Assembly (NCBI RefSeq): GCF_003574465.1
Contig: NZ_QOWC01000006.1
Coordinates: 27,632 to 91,631, forward strand
Source of the DNA: Methylobacterium crusticola
Lineage (GTDB): Bacteria; Pseudomonadota; Alphaproteobacteria; Rhizobiales; Beijerinckiaceae
Direction of reading: 5' to 3'
DNA length: 64,000 nucleotides
Shown: positions 18,334 to 26,355 of the stretch, piece by piece
How positions within the stretch are numbered: the stretch's first letter is position 1
Layout: each line of letters opens with the position of its first letter
Translations under genes and position numbers: made by a program
Notes under the pieces: model-generated
Seen by the model: only the letters and a program-made list of their open reading frames with translations
The model's database searches: none
Told to the model about the DNA's origin: nothing

Positions 18334-18345
18334 TTTGTCCGAACA
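18334..18345. promoter_or_regulatory. Degenerate GntR operator near the regulator's own start
   Basis: TTTGTCCGAACA reads in the plus direction. TTGTCCGAACAC (18335-18346) matches 10 of 12 positions of the TTGTCCGGACAA palindrome found at two stronger sites in this window. It lies 41-52 nt upstream of the GntR ATG at 18293, a suitable position for autoregulation. Confidence 0.4.
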
Positions 18346-18462
18346 CCTTCGCGTCGGGATGGGGCCGGGATCCTACGGCCCGCACGCCGTCCCTGGCAAG
18401 CCGGGCCCCGCGCCCGGTCGCGAAAACGAGCCGGGCCCCTGCGCCCGCTCGCGGAAAGGCGA

Positions 18463-18502
18463 TTGACAGCCCCGCGAACCGGTGCGACTTTGTCCGGACA
18501 AA
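18463..18502 (+). promoter_or_regulatory. Promoter with overlapping GntR operator for the plus-strand CoA-transferase operon
   Basis: A perfect -35 box TTGACA occupies 18463-18468. The perfect 14-bp palindrome TTTGTCCGGACAAA occupies 18489-18502, where the -10 region is expected, so a bound repressor would occlude RNA polymerase. The same combination, TTGACA followed by GACTTTGTCCGGACAA, recurs on the minus strand at 33153-33117 in front of the second cassette. Confidence 0.7.
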
Positions 18503-18533
18503 GAGCCGACAGGGAGGGTGACGTGCCAGATAC

Positions 18534-18544
18534 GTCCGGACAAA
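18534..18544. promoter_or_regulatory. Second GntR operator copy in the leader of the CoA-transferase operon
   Basis: GTCCGGAC at 18534-18541 is the palindromic core of the operator, continued to the right as AAA. It lies 38 nt downstream of the perfect site (centre to centre about 42 bp, close to four helical turns), which would suit cooperative binding by two dimers. Confidence 0.5.
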
Positions 18545-18587
18545 TCGTCCACGGTGCGGCGGCCTTCACGCGCCGGGCGAGCAGGTC

Positions 18588-19781
18588 ATGAGCCTCCTCG
18601 ACGGCCTCAGGGTGCTCACCTTCGAGCAGTTCGGCGCCGGGCCCTACGGCTCCATGTTCCTGGCCGACCTCGGGGCGGAGGTGATCAAGGTCGAGAACGC
18701 CGCGACCGGCGGCGATGCCTCCCGCCACATGGGCCCGCACCTCCTTGGCGAGAACGACAGCCAGTACTTCCAGACCTTCAACCTCAACAAGAAGAGCGTC
18801 GCCCTCGACGTCAAGACGCCGGAGGGCCGGGCCGCCCTGCTGCGGCTCGCGGGCAGCGCGGACGCCGTGCTCAACAACCTGCGCGGCGACCAGCCCGAGA
18901 AGCTCGGGATCGACTACGCCGGCCTGCGGGCCGCCAACCCCCGGATCGTCTGCCTCCACATCTCGGCCTACGGCCGCGACAACGGCCGCAAGAGCTGGCC
19001 GGGCTACGACTTCCTGATGCAGGCCGAGGCCGGCCTGATGAGCCTGACCGGGGAGCCGGACGGGCCGCCCTCGCGCATGGGCGTGTCGATGATCGACTTC
19101 ATGACCGGCATGACCGGCGTCACGGGCCTGCTCGCGGCGGTGATCCGGGCGCGGGCGACCGGGCAGGGCTGCGACGTCGACACCAGCCTGTTCGACGTCG
19201 CCCTGCACCAGCTCACCTATCCGGGCACCTGGCACCTCAACGAGGGCGAGGTCGCCTCCCGGCTGCCGCGGGGGGCCCACCTCGCCCGCACGCCGGTCCA
19301 GACCCTGCGCACCGCCGACGGCTGGATCTTCGTCGGCTGCATGATGGACAAGTTCTGGGACGCGCTCCTCGACGGGCTCGGCCGCCCGGACCTCGCGGCC
19401 GACCCCCGCTTCGCGACCGCGGCCGCCCGGCGCGACCACCGGGACGCGCTGACGGCTCTGCTCGACGAGGCCTTCGCGGCCAAGCCGACCGCGGCCTGGC
19501 TCGCGATCCTGGCGGGCCGGCTCCCCGTCGCGCCGGTCCACGACGTGGCGCAGGCGCTCGCCAACCCGTTCGTGGCGGAGGTCGGGATGATCGCCCGCGT
19601 GCCCCACCCGGCGCGGCCGGACCTGCGGCTGCTCGCCAACCCCCTCAAGATCGACGGCCGGCGCCCCGGGCAGGCGGCCTGCAGCGCCCTCGGCGCCGAT
19701 GGCGGCCTCCTCGCCGAGGCCGCGCCCGCGGCTGCGCCCGCTCCCGCTCCCGCTCCCGCGCCGGCGGAGCGCGTCGCATGA
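18588..19781 (+). CDS. Family III (CaiB/BaiF) CoA-transferase
   Basis: A 397-residue family III CoA-transferase, which moves CoA between carboxylic acids through a covalent aspartyl intermediate. It has the N-terminal LADLGAEVIKVEN motif, the LNLNKKSVALDV-type block (NLNKKSVALDV), ISAYGRDNG in place of the usual GYGQTGP, and the catalytic aspartate candidate in GVSMIDFMTGM. It ends with an Ala/Pro-rich tail (AAPAPAPAPAPAERVA) that looks like a linker. Its stop overlaps the ATG of the next CoA-transferase (ATGA). It is clearly paralogous to the protein at 28739-29935. The two adjacent family III proteins could form a heteromer, as in the BbsEF or SmtAB enzymes; this is inference. Confidence 0.9.
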   Translation: MSLLDGLRVLTFEQFGAGPYGSMFLADLGAEVIKVENAATGGDASRHMGPHLLGENDSQYFQTFNLNKKSVALDVKTPEGRAALLRLAGSADAVLNNLRGDQPEKLGIDYAGLRAANPRIVCLHISAYGRDNGRKSWPGYDFLMQAEAGLMSLTGEPDGPPSRMGVSMIDFMTGMTGVTGLLAAVIRARATGQGCDVDTSLFDVALHQLTYPGTWHLNEGEVASRLPRGAHLARTPVQTLRTADGWIFVGCMMDKFWDALLDGLGRPDLAADPRFATAAARRDHRDALTALLDEAFAAKPTAAWLAILAGRLPVAPVHDVAQALANPFVAEVGMIARVPHPARPDLRLLANPLKIDGRRPGQAACSALGADGGLLAEAAPAAAPAPAPAPAPAERVA

Positions 19782-20905
19782 AGCTCGAGGGGCTCAAGGT
19801 CGTCGACCTCTCGGTGTTCCTGCCCGGGCCGTACCTCACCATGGTGCTGGCCGATCACGGCGCCGAGGTGATCAAGGTCGAGCCCCCGGGGGAGGGCGAT
19901 CCGGGGCGCCAGATCGGCCCGGCGGACGGGCCCTCGACGGTGTTCTTCCGCAACGTCAACCGCGGCAAGCGCAGCGTCGTCCTCGACCTCAAGACCGAGG
20001 CCGGCCGCGCGGCGCTGCTCGCGCTCTGCGACGAGGCCGACGTGTTCGTCGAGACGTTCCGGCCCGGCGTGGCGGCGCGCCTCGGCTTCGACGACCCGAC
20101 CCTGCGCGGGCGCAACCCGCGCCTCGTCTACTGCTCGATCAGCGCCTTCGGCCAGACCGGCCCCTACGCGGCGCGCCCGGCCCACGACCTCGCCGCCGAG
20201 GCGCTCGCCGGGGCGGTCGGCCTCACCCTCGGGCGCGACGACGCGCCCGCGATCCCGGGCATCCCGGCGGCCGACATGCTGGCCTCGCTCCACGCCCTGT
20301 CGGGGGTGCTGATGGCGCTCCTGCGCCGGCACCAGACCGGCCGGGGCGACTACATCGACGCCGCGATGCACGAGAGCGTGCTCGCCTCCATGCCGAACGT
20401 CCTCGGGCCCGCCCTCGCCGAGGGGCGCCAGCCCGTGCCCAAGCACGAGCGGAGCATGGGCGGCTCGGCCTTCTACCAGATCTACGGGACCGCCGACGGC
20501 CGCCACGTCGTGCTCGGCGGCCAGGAGATCAAGTTCGTCCGCACCCTGCTCGGCCGGCTCGACCGGCTCGACCTCCTGCCCCTCTGCGAGGCGGGGCCCG
20601 GGCCCCACCAGGCGCCCCTCGTCGCGTTCCTGCGGGACGTGTTCCGGGAGCGCAGCCAGGCCGAGTGGATCGCGTGGTTCGCGCCCCTCGACGTCTGCTT
20701 CGCGCCGGTCAAGACCCTGCCGGAGGCGCTCGGCGACGAGCACGCCCTGGCCCGCGGCATGATCCTCACCGACGAGGCCGGCCGCCGCCACGTCGCGCCG
20801 GCGATCCGCTTCCGCGACGAGCCGCCCGAGCCCCGCCTGCGGGAGCCCGCCCTCGGCGAGCACACGCGGGCGGTCCTGGCGGAGCGGGGAGGGCGGGCGC
20901 GATGA
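19778..20905 (+). CDS. Family III CoA-transferase, second tandem copy
   Basis: A 375-residue family III CoA-transferase with ADHGAEVIKVEPPGEGDP, NVNRGKRSVVLDLK, the glycine motif FGQTGPYAARP and the catalytic Asp candidate in IPAADMLAS. Sequence resemblance to the preceding gene is only at family level, so this is not a recent duplicate. Start and stop both overlap neighbours (ATGA before and after), so it is translated together with the preceding CoA-transferase and the following amidase-like gene. It may use a different acyl donor or form a heteromeric enzyme with its neighbour. Confidence 0.9.
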   Translation: MKLEGLKVVDLSVFLPGPYLTMVLADHGAEVIKVEPPGEGDPGRQIGPADGPSTVFFRNVNRGKRSVVLDLKTEAGRAALLALCDEADVFVETFRPGVAARLGFDDPTLRGRNPRLVYCSISAFGQTGPYAARPAHDLAAEALAGAVGLTLGRDDAPAIPGIPAADMLASLHALSGVLMALLRRHQTGRGDYIDAAMHESVLASMPNVLGPALAEGRQPVPKHERSMGGSAFYQIYGTADGRHVVLGGQEIKFVRTLLGRLDRLDLLPLCEAGPGPHQAPLVAFLRDVFRERSQAEWIAWFAPLDVCFAPVKTLPEALGDEHALARGMILTDEAGRRHVAPAIRFRDEPPEPRLREPALGEHTRAVLAERGGRAR

Positions 20906-21531
20906 GCGACCGCTTCGACGCCGCGGGCTACGGCGCGATCCCGGTCGGCTTCGGCGACAGCCCGGCCGTGCTCGTGGTCGACTTCCAGCGCGCCTTCACG
21001 GACCCGAGCCTCCCGGCGGGCGGCTCGCCCCACATCCACGCGGCGGTCCGGCGCACCGCGACGCTGCTCGCGGCCGCCCGGCGCGCCGGGATCCTCGTCG
21101 TCTCCTGCCGCACGGCCTGGTGCGGCGCGCGCGACGTGATCCCCTGGAAGACCGCCGCGGTGCGCACGGGCCTGTTCCACGGCGATCCCGGCACCGAGCT
21201 CGACCCGCGGATCCACGATCCCGCCTACGACGTCACCCTGGTCAAGGCCGGGCCGTCGATCTTCTTCGGGACGCCCGTCGCCGCGATCCTGCAGCGCAAC
21301 CGGGTCGACACGGTGGTGGTCGCGGGCTGCACCACCTCGGGCTGCGTGCGCGCCTCGATCATCGACGCCTTCTCGCACGGCTTGCGCACCATCGTGCCGG
21401 CCGATTGCTGCGGCGACATGGAGCCCGGGCCGCACGAGGCGAACCTCCTCGACGTCGGCCGGCGCTACGCCGACGTGGTCGACGCCGAGGCCTGCATGGC
21501 GCGCTTCGCCGCGTCCGGGCGGATTCCGTGA
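20902..21531 (+). CDS. Isochorismatase-family amidohydrolase (N-carbamoylsarcosine amidase-like)
   Basis: A 209-residue cysteine hydrolase. The triad is visible: Asp in VVDFQRAFTD, Lys in LVKAGPSIFFGT and the nucleophilic Cys in AGCTTSGCVRAS. The pattern GCTTSGCVRASIIDAFSHGLRTIVP is that of N-carbamoylsarcosine amidase and maleamate amidohydrolase relatives, which release ammonia from amides or carbamoyl compounds. Coupled by ATGA overlap to the upstream CoA-transferase, it may hydrolyse an amide to the acid that the transferase activates. Substrate assignment is inferred. Confidence 0.88.
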   Translation: MSDRFDAAGYGAIPVGFGDSPAVLVVDFQRAFTDPSLPAGGSPHIHAAVRRTATLLAAARRAGILVVSCRTAWCGARDVIPWKTAAVRTGLFHGDPGTELDPRIHDPAYDVTLVKAGPSIFFGTPVAAILQRNRVDTVVVAGCTTSGCVRASIIDAFSHGLRTIVPADCCGDMEPGPHEANLLDVGRRYADVVDAEACMARFAASGRIP

Positions 21532-21540
21532 CCCCGCCCG

Positions 21541-21598
21541 GGCAGCGCCCGCCGCGGACGGGCCCTCCCGGCAGCGCCCGCCACGGGCGGGCTCTCCC
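21541..21598 (+). repeat. Two tandem 29-bp GC-rich hairpin repeats
   Basis: Positions 21541-21569 and 21570-21598 are direct repeats differing at three of 29 positions. A partial third copy starts at 21601. Each unit contains GCCCGCC followed by a complementary GGCGGGC or GGACGGGC stretch and could fold. They fill the 147-nt gap between the amidase-like gene and the alpha/beta-hydrolase gene and could attenuate read-through or stabilise mRNA. Confidence 0.6.
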
Positions 21599-21678
21599 CG
21601 GGCACCGCCCGCCCGGGGCCGCCGCCGCGAAGCCGCCGACCGCCCCGCGATGATCCCTCCCGCCTCCACGGACACGCC

Positions 21679-22482
21679 ATGCCGAGCGCACAGATCAACG
21701 GACACCGGATGCACTACGAGGTCCACGGGACGGGCGAGCCCCTGATCCTGTCGGGCGGGTGGGGCACGTTCTGCCACGGCGAGGAGCGCCACCTCCCGGC
21801 CGGGCTGACGGACCGCTACAGCGTGATCCTGTTCGACCACCGCGGGATCGGCGAATCCGGCGACGACCTCGCGGTCCCGGCGACCACGGCCCTCTACGCC
21901 GACGACGTGATGGGGCTGGCCAGCCACCTCGGGGTCGCGCGCGCGCACCTCGTCGGCCTCATCGGGATGGGCGCCTGCATCATGCAGGAGGTGGCGATCC
22001 GCCGGCCCGACCTCGCCCGGTCGATGGTGAACACCGGGGCCTGGATCGCCGTCGACCGCTTCCTCGGCGACCAGCTCGCGATGCTCCTGTCCGCCCACCG
22101 CGACTTCGGCTTCCTGCCCTTCCAGAAGATCGTCTCGCTGCTGTCGTTCGAGCCCGACTACTACGCCCGCAACGTCGACCGGCTGCTCGGCGAGACCGGC
22201 GTCTGGAGCGAGCTCAACGGCCGCGTCGGCGCCCATGCCCGCTTCATCGAGGCCTGCCTCGCCCACGACGCCCGGGACCGCGCCGGCGCCATCCGGGCGC
22301 CGACCCTCGTCCAGCACGCCGGCCTCGACCAGGTGACGGGCCCGCGCACGACCCGGCCGATCGAGGAGGCGATCCCGAACGCGGAGGGCCTCGACATGCC
22401 GCAGGCCGCCCACGTCATCGCCGGCTCCCGCCGCAAGGCCGAGTTCGCCGACGCCCTGCTGGGCTTCCTCGCCCGGCACTGA
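21679..22482 (+). CDS. Alpha/beta-hydrolase fold protein with altered nucleophile elbow
   Basis: A 267-residue alpha/beta-hydrolase fold protein. The fold is recognisable from HGTGEPLIL, the oxyanion-side SGGWGTF, FDHRGIGESG and the C-terminal His in MPQAAHVIAG. The nucleophile elbow, normally G-x-S-x-G, reads LVGLIGMGACIM, so the catalytic Ser is absent. I checked the codons (GGC CTC ATC GGG ATG GGC) and see no frameshift. It may be a non-hydrolytic family member, a cofactor-less lyase or oxygenase type, or a binding protein. It is in the same direction as the CoA-transferase operon and precedes the MFS gene. Fold confidence is high; activity is uncertain. Confidence 0.8.
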   Translation: MPSAQINGHRMHYEVHGTGEPLILSGGWGTFCHGEERHLPAGLTDRYSVILFDHRGIGESGDDLAVPATTALYADDVMGLASHLGVARAHLVGLIGMGACIMQEVAIRRPDLARSMVNTGAWIAVDRFLGDQLAMLLSAHRDFGFLPFQKIVSLLSFEPDYYARNVDRLLGETGVWSELNGRVGAHARFIEACLAHDARDRAGAIRAPTLVQHAGLDQVTGPRTTRPIEEAIPNAEGLDMPQAAHVIAGSRRKAEFADALLGFLARH

Positions 22483-22564
22483 CCGCCTGCGCGGGCGGGA
22501 GGCGCCCGCCCGACGGGCATCGAGACGGCCGGGACAGGCCGCGCGAACCGGAGAGGACACACCC

Positions 22565-23953
22565 ATGGCCGACGTCATCAACGCGGGAGCGCGCCTCGAC
22601 CGCCTTCCGGTCTCGCGCTTCCACTGGCGCATGCTCTGGCTCATCGCGGCGGGCGGCTTCGTCGACGCCTTCGACGTCTACCTCGCGAGCAGCGTCGTTG
22701 CCGCCATCGTCAAGGACGGCTTCTCCGACCTCGCGCACGGCGCGATGTTCGTCTCCTCCGGCTTCTTCGGGATGCTGATCGGCGCGGCCTCGTCGGGCTA
22801 CCTCGGCGACCGCTACGGCCGCCGCTTCTCCTACCAGGCGAACCTCGCCATCTTCGGGGCCGCCTCGCTCGCGGCGTGCTTTGCCCCCAGCATCACGGTG
22901 CTGATCGCCTGCCGCTTCGTCATGGGCATCGGCCTCGGGGCCGAGCTCGTGGTGGCGGCCGGCACGCTCTGCGAGTTCATCCCGCCCTCCCATCGCGGGC
23001 GCTGGGGCGCCCTCCTGGGCATGCTGATCAACGTCGGCCTCCCGGCCGCGAACGCGGCGGGGTACTTCCTGATCCCGCAATTCACCTGGCGGGTGATGTT
23101 CCTGATCGCCGGGGTCGGGGCGTTCGTCGTCTGGATCCTGCGCAAGCAGATGCCGGAATCACCCCGCTGGCTCGAGTCGCGCGGCCGCACCGCCGAGGCC
23201 GAGGCGACGCTCGCGCGGATCGAGGCGGAGGTGGGCGCGCAGGTCGGCGCGCTTCCCGCGGTCGCGGTCACCCGGGACCTGCGCCAGCCCGACATGCCCA
23301 TGCGGGCGCTGTTCTCGCGCGCCCTCGCCCCGCGCACCTTCGTGGCCGCGCTCTCGCAGGTCGCCGTCAACGTCTCGGTCTACGGGATGATCGCCTGGAT
23401 CCCGACCTTCCTGGTCAAGCAGGGGCTGTCGGTGGTCCAGTCCCTCGGCTTCACCACGCTGATGACCATCGGCGGGCCGTTCGGCGCGCTCGTGGGCTAC
23501 CTGCTCGCCGACCGCATCCCCCGCAAGACCTCGATGATCGGCGTCTGCGTGGTCATCAGCCTGTTCGCGCTGGTCTACCCCCACGTGAGCGACCCGATGG
23601 CGGTGATGGCCGTGGGATTCGGGCTCGTGAGCGCGATCTACTTCCTGGTCGCGGTGGCGTTCTACTCCTACGGTCCCGAGCTGTTCCCGACGGCGCTGCG
23701 CCTGCGGGGCGGCGGCTTCGCGAATGCCTGCGGGCGGCTGGCCTCGATCACGATGCCCTACGTCGTCGTCGCGCTGTTCACGGGCTTCGGCGTGGCGGGC
23801 GTGGTCGGCATGGTGGTGACGGCCCTCGCGCTGCTCGCCGTGAGCGTGGCGCTCCTGCCCGTCGAGATGCGCTCTACCTCCCTCGAGGAGGCGGAGCGGG
23901 ACGGCGCCGAGGCGGGGGTCGCGCCCCTCGCGGCGCGGGGCGCGCACCCGTGA
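22565..23953 (+). CDS. MFS transporter, aromatic/organic acid type
   Basis: A 462-residue major facilitator with about twelve hydrophobic segments. Signature motifs are present: GGFVDAFDVYL in the first helix, GYLGDRYGRRFSYQ in the loop between helices 2 and 3, and RFVMGIGLGAELVVAA in helix 4. The central loop contains PESPRWLESRGR, as in the sugar-porter and NiaP/benzoate-like branches. It would import a carboxylic acid with protons. It is a paralogue of the carrier at 31153-32538; both begin with the distinctive xVxNAGARLDRLP and FHWR sequences. It lies inside the plus-strand CoA-transferase cassette, which suggests it imports that pathway's substrate. Confidence 0.92.
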   Translation: MADVINAGARLDRLPVSRFHWRMLWLIAAGGFVDAFDVYLASSVVAAIVKDGFSDLAHGAMFVSSGFFGMLIGAASSGYLGDRYGRRFSYQANLAIFGAASLAACFAPSITVLIACRFVMGIGLGAELVVAAGTLCEFIPPSHRGRWGALLGMLINVGLPAANAAGYFLIPQFTWRVMFLIAGVGAFVVWILRKQMPESPRWLESRGRTAEAEATLARIEAEVGAQVGALPAVAVTRDLRQPDMPMRALFSRALAPRTFVAALSQVAVNVSVYGMIAWIPTFLVKQGLSVVQSLGFTTLMTIGGPFGALVGYLLADRIPRKTSMIGVCVVISLFALVYPHVSDPMAVMAVGFGLVSAIYFLVAVAFYSYGPELFPTALRLRGGGFANACGRLASITMPYVVVALFTGFGVAGVVGMVVTALALLAVSVALLPVEMRSTSLEEAERDGAEAGVAPLAARGAHP

Positions 23954-24079
23954 GGGAGGCGGGCGCGCCGAGGGGCCCCGCGCGGCACGGACCCCGCCGC
24001 GGGCCAGACCCCCGCCCGCGGCCCCGCCGCGGGCCTGGGCGCGGGCGGTCGACCAGACGTCATCAGGGAGAGCGAGCAC

Positions 24080-25321
24080 ATGGCTGAGCAGACGACGGGC
24101 ACCGGTCCCCTGTCCGACCTGCGGGTCGTCGAGATGGGCCAGCTCCTGGCCGGGCCGTTCTGCGGGCAGCTCTTCGCCGATTTCGGCGCGGAGGTGATCA
24201 AGGTCGAGGCGCCGGGAATCGGCGACCCGATGCGGGAATGGGGCCAGAAGGATGCCGGCACGGCGCTGTGGTGGCCGGTGGTCGCCCGCAACAAGAAGTC
24301 GGTCGAGATCGACGCGCGCGAGCCGGACGGGCAGGCGCTGATCCGGGACCTCGTGGCGCGCTCCGACGTGCTGATCGAGAATTTCCGCCCCGGCACCCTG
24401 GAGCGCTGGGGGCTCGGCTACGAGGCCCTCGCGGCCCTCAACCCGGGCCTCGTCATGATCCGGGTGTCCGGCTACGGCCAGACCGGGCCCTACGCCCACA
24501 AGGCGGGCTACGGCTCGATCGGGGAGGCCATGGGCGGCATGCGCTACGTCGTCGGCGACCCCTCGACCCCGCCCTCGCGCAGCGGCATCTCCATCGGCGA
24601 CACCCTGGCGGCGACCTTCGCGTGCCTCGGCGGGATGATGGCGATCCACGCCCGCGCCCGCACGGGCCGCGGCCAGGTCGTCGACAGCGCGATCTACGAG
24701 GCGGTGCTCGCCGTGATGGAGAGCCTCGTGACCGACTACGACCGCACGGGCTACATCCGCGAGCGCACGGGCGCGATCCTGCCGCGCATCGCGCCCTCGA
24801 ACGTCTACCCGACGCGGGACGGGATCTTCGTGCTGATCGCCGCCAACATGGACAGCGTGTTCAAGCGCCTCGCCGCCGCCATGGGGCGGCCGGAGCTCGC
24901 GGACGATCCCCGCTTCGCCACCCACACGGCGCGGGGCGAGAACCAGGCGGAGCTCGACGCCACGGTCTCCGCCTGGACGGGCGCCCTCGGCCGGGAGGAG
25001 CTCGGCCGCCTCCTCGACGACCACGGCGTCCCCCGGGGCGACATCTACCGGGCGCCCGAGATGCTGGAGGATGCCCACTTCAAGGCCCGGCAGGCGATCG
25101 TCGACGTCCTCCACCCGCAGCTCGGGACGCTCAAGATGCAGAACGTCGCGCCCCGCCTGTCGGAGACGCCCGGCGCGGTGCGCACGCCCGGCCCGGCGCT
25201 CGGGCAGCACAACGCGGAGGTGCTGCGCGACCTCCTCGGCCTCGATGCCGCCCGGCTCGAGGCGCTCGCGGGCCGGGGCGTCGTCGGCGCGGCCCCGCCG
25301 GCGCGGACGGCCGCCGCGTGA
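24080..25321 (+). CDS. Family III CoA-transferase
   Basis: A 413-residue family III CoA-transferase, the third in this cassette. Motifs: FADFGAEVIKVEAPG, NKKSVEIDAREPDG, IENFRPGTLERWG, SGYGQTGPYAHKAGYGSIGEAMGG and the catalytic Asp candidate in GISIGDTLAA. AGGGAGAG lies upstream of the ATG. The GTG of the next gene overlaps its stop, coupling it to an HMG-CoA-lyase-like aldolase. A CoA-transferase directly coupled to such a lyase suggests activation of a 3-hydroxy dicarboxylic acid followed by cleavage. It resembles the CoA-transferase at 57627-58880, which also belongs to a locus with an HMG-CoA-lyase-like gene. Confidence 0.92.
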   Translation: MAEQTTGTGPLSDLRVVEMGQLLAGPFCGQLFADFGAEVIKVEAPGIGDPMREWGQKDAGTALWWPVVARNKKSVEIDAREPDGQALIRDLVARSDVLIENFRPGTLERWGLGYEALAALNPGLVMIRVSGYGQTGPYAHKAGYGSIGEAMGGMRYVVGDPSTPPSRSGISIGDTLAATFACLGGMMAIHARARTGRGQVVDSAIYEAVLAVMESLVTDYDRTGYIRERTGAILPRIAPSNVYPTRDGIFVLIAANMDSVFKRLAAAMGRPELADDPRFATHTARGENQAELDATVSAWTGALGREELGRLLDDHGVPRGDIYRAPEMLEDAHFKARQAIVDVLHPQLGTLKMQNVAPRLSETPGAVRTPGPALGQHNAEVLRDLLGLDAARLEALAGRGVVGAAPPARTAAA

Positions 25322-26298
25322 GCCCGGCCGCCCCCGCCCGCGGCCCGGTGCTGCCCGGGCGCGTGACCCTGGTCGAGGTCGGCCCGCGCGACGGGCTCCA
25401 GAACGAGGCGCGGCGCCTGGCGACGGACGACAAGCTCGCCCTCATCCGCCGCCTCGCCGCCGCCGGGATCACCCGCATCGAGGCGACGAGCTTCGTGCAT
25501 CCGGGCCGCGTGCCGCAGATGGCGGACGCGGAGGCCGTGATGGCGGGCGTGCCCCGGGACCGGGGCGTCGCCTACGCGGGCCTCGTGCTCAACCCGCGGG
25601 GGGCCGAGCGCGCGGTCGCGGCCGGCTGCGACGAGATCGGCTCCGTCGTCGTGGCGACCGAGAGCTTCAGCCTGCGCAACCAGGGCCGCTCCGTCGCCGA
25701 CACCCTCGCCGACTGGGCCCGGATCGCCGCCATCGCCCGCGGCGCGGGCCGCCGGCTCACGGTCACGATCGCGGCCGCCTTCGGGTGCCCGTTCGAGGGC
25801 CTCGTCGATCCCGCCCGGGTCGTCGCCCTGGCGGAGGCGGCCCTCGCGGCGGGGCCGGACGAGATCGCGCTCGCCGACACGATCGGCGTCGCGGTGCCGA
25901 CCCAGGTCGTCGACCTGTTCCACCGCCTGCGCGCGGTCGCCGGCGCGGTCCCGCTGCGGGCGCATTTCCACAACACCCGCAACACCGGCTACGCCAACGC
26001 CTACGCGGCCCTGACGGCGGGCGTGTCGGCGCTCGACGCCAGCGCCGGCGGGATCGGCGGCTGCCCGTTCGCGCCGGCCGCCACCGGCAACGTCGCGACC
26101 GAGGACCTGATCTACCTGCTGGACGGGCTCGGCGTGCGCACGGGTGTCGACGGCCCGGCCGTCGCCGCCCTGGCGCCGTGGCTCGAGGACGCCCTCGGGC
26201 ACCCGGTCCCGGGCCAGCTCGGGCGGGCCGGGTTCAGCACCGTCGTGCCCCGGGCCGACCCGCGCCCCCCGGACGGCCTGGAGCCCGGGCCGTCCTGA
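25318..26298 (+). CDS. HMG-CoA-lyase-like aldolase (DRE-TIM metallolyase family)
   Basis: A 326-residue TIM-barrel aldolase. It has EVGPRDGLQNEARRL, giving the catalytic Arg and metal-binding Asp, then SFVHPGRVPQMAD and the C-terminal active-site loop GGIGGCPFAPAATGN with its Cys. The metal-binding histidine segment reads AHFHNTRNTGYAN, not the common HCHDT, so it belongs to a divergent branch. It would cleave a 3-hydroxy-3-methylglutaryl-CoA-like ester into acetyl-CoA or a similar unit plus a keto acid. The GTG start overlaps the preceding stop. A second, more canonical copy lies at 63069-63989. Confidence 0.88.
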   Translation: MSPAAPARGPVLPGRVTLVEVGPRDGLQNEARRLATDDKLALIRRLAAAGITRIEATSFVHPGRVPQMADAEAVMAGVPRDRGVAYAGLVLNPRGAERAVAAGCDEIGSVVVATESFSLRNQGRSVADTLADWARIAAIARGAGRRLTVTIAAAFGCPFEGLVDPARVVALAEAALAAGPDEIALADTIGVAVPTQVVDLFHRLRAVAGAVPLRAHFHNTRNTGYANAYAALTAGVSALDASAGGIGGCPFAPAATGNVATEDLIYLLDGLGVRTGVDGPAVAALAPWLEDALGHPVPGQLGRAGFSTVVPRADPRPPDGLEPGPS

Positions 26299-26355
26299 GC
26301 CCCGCGACCCCGATCCCCCGATGCGGCCCCGCCAACCCGAGAGGTCCCGATCCCC

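Noticed and set aside
23960..24060. GC-rich repeated CCCCGCCGCGGGCC motifs considered as a regulatory repeat
   Set aside because: Short, irregular and expected by chance at this GC content; no clear unit length.
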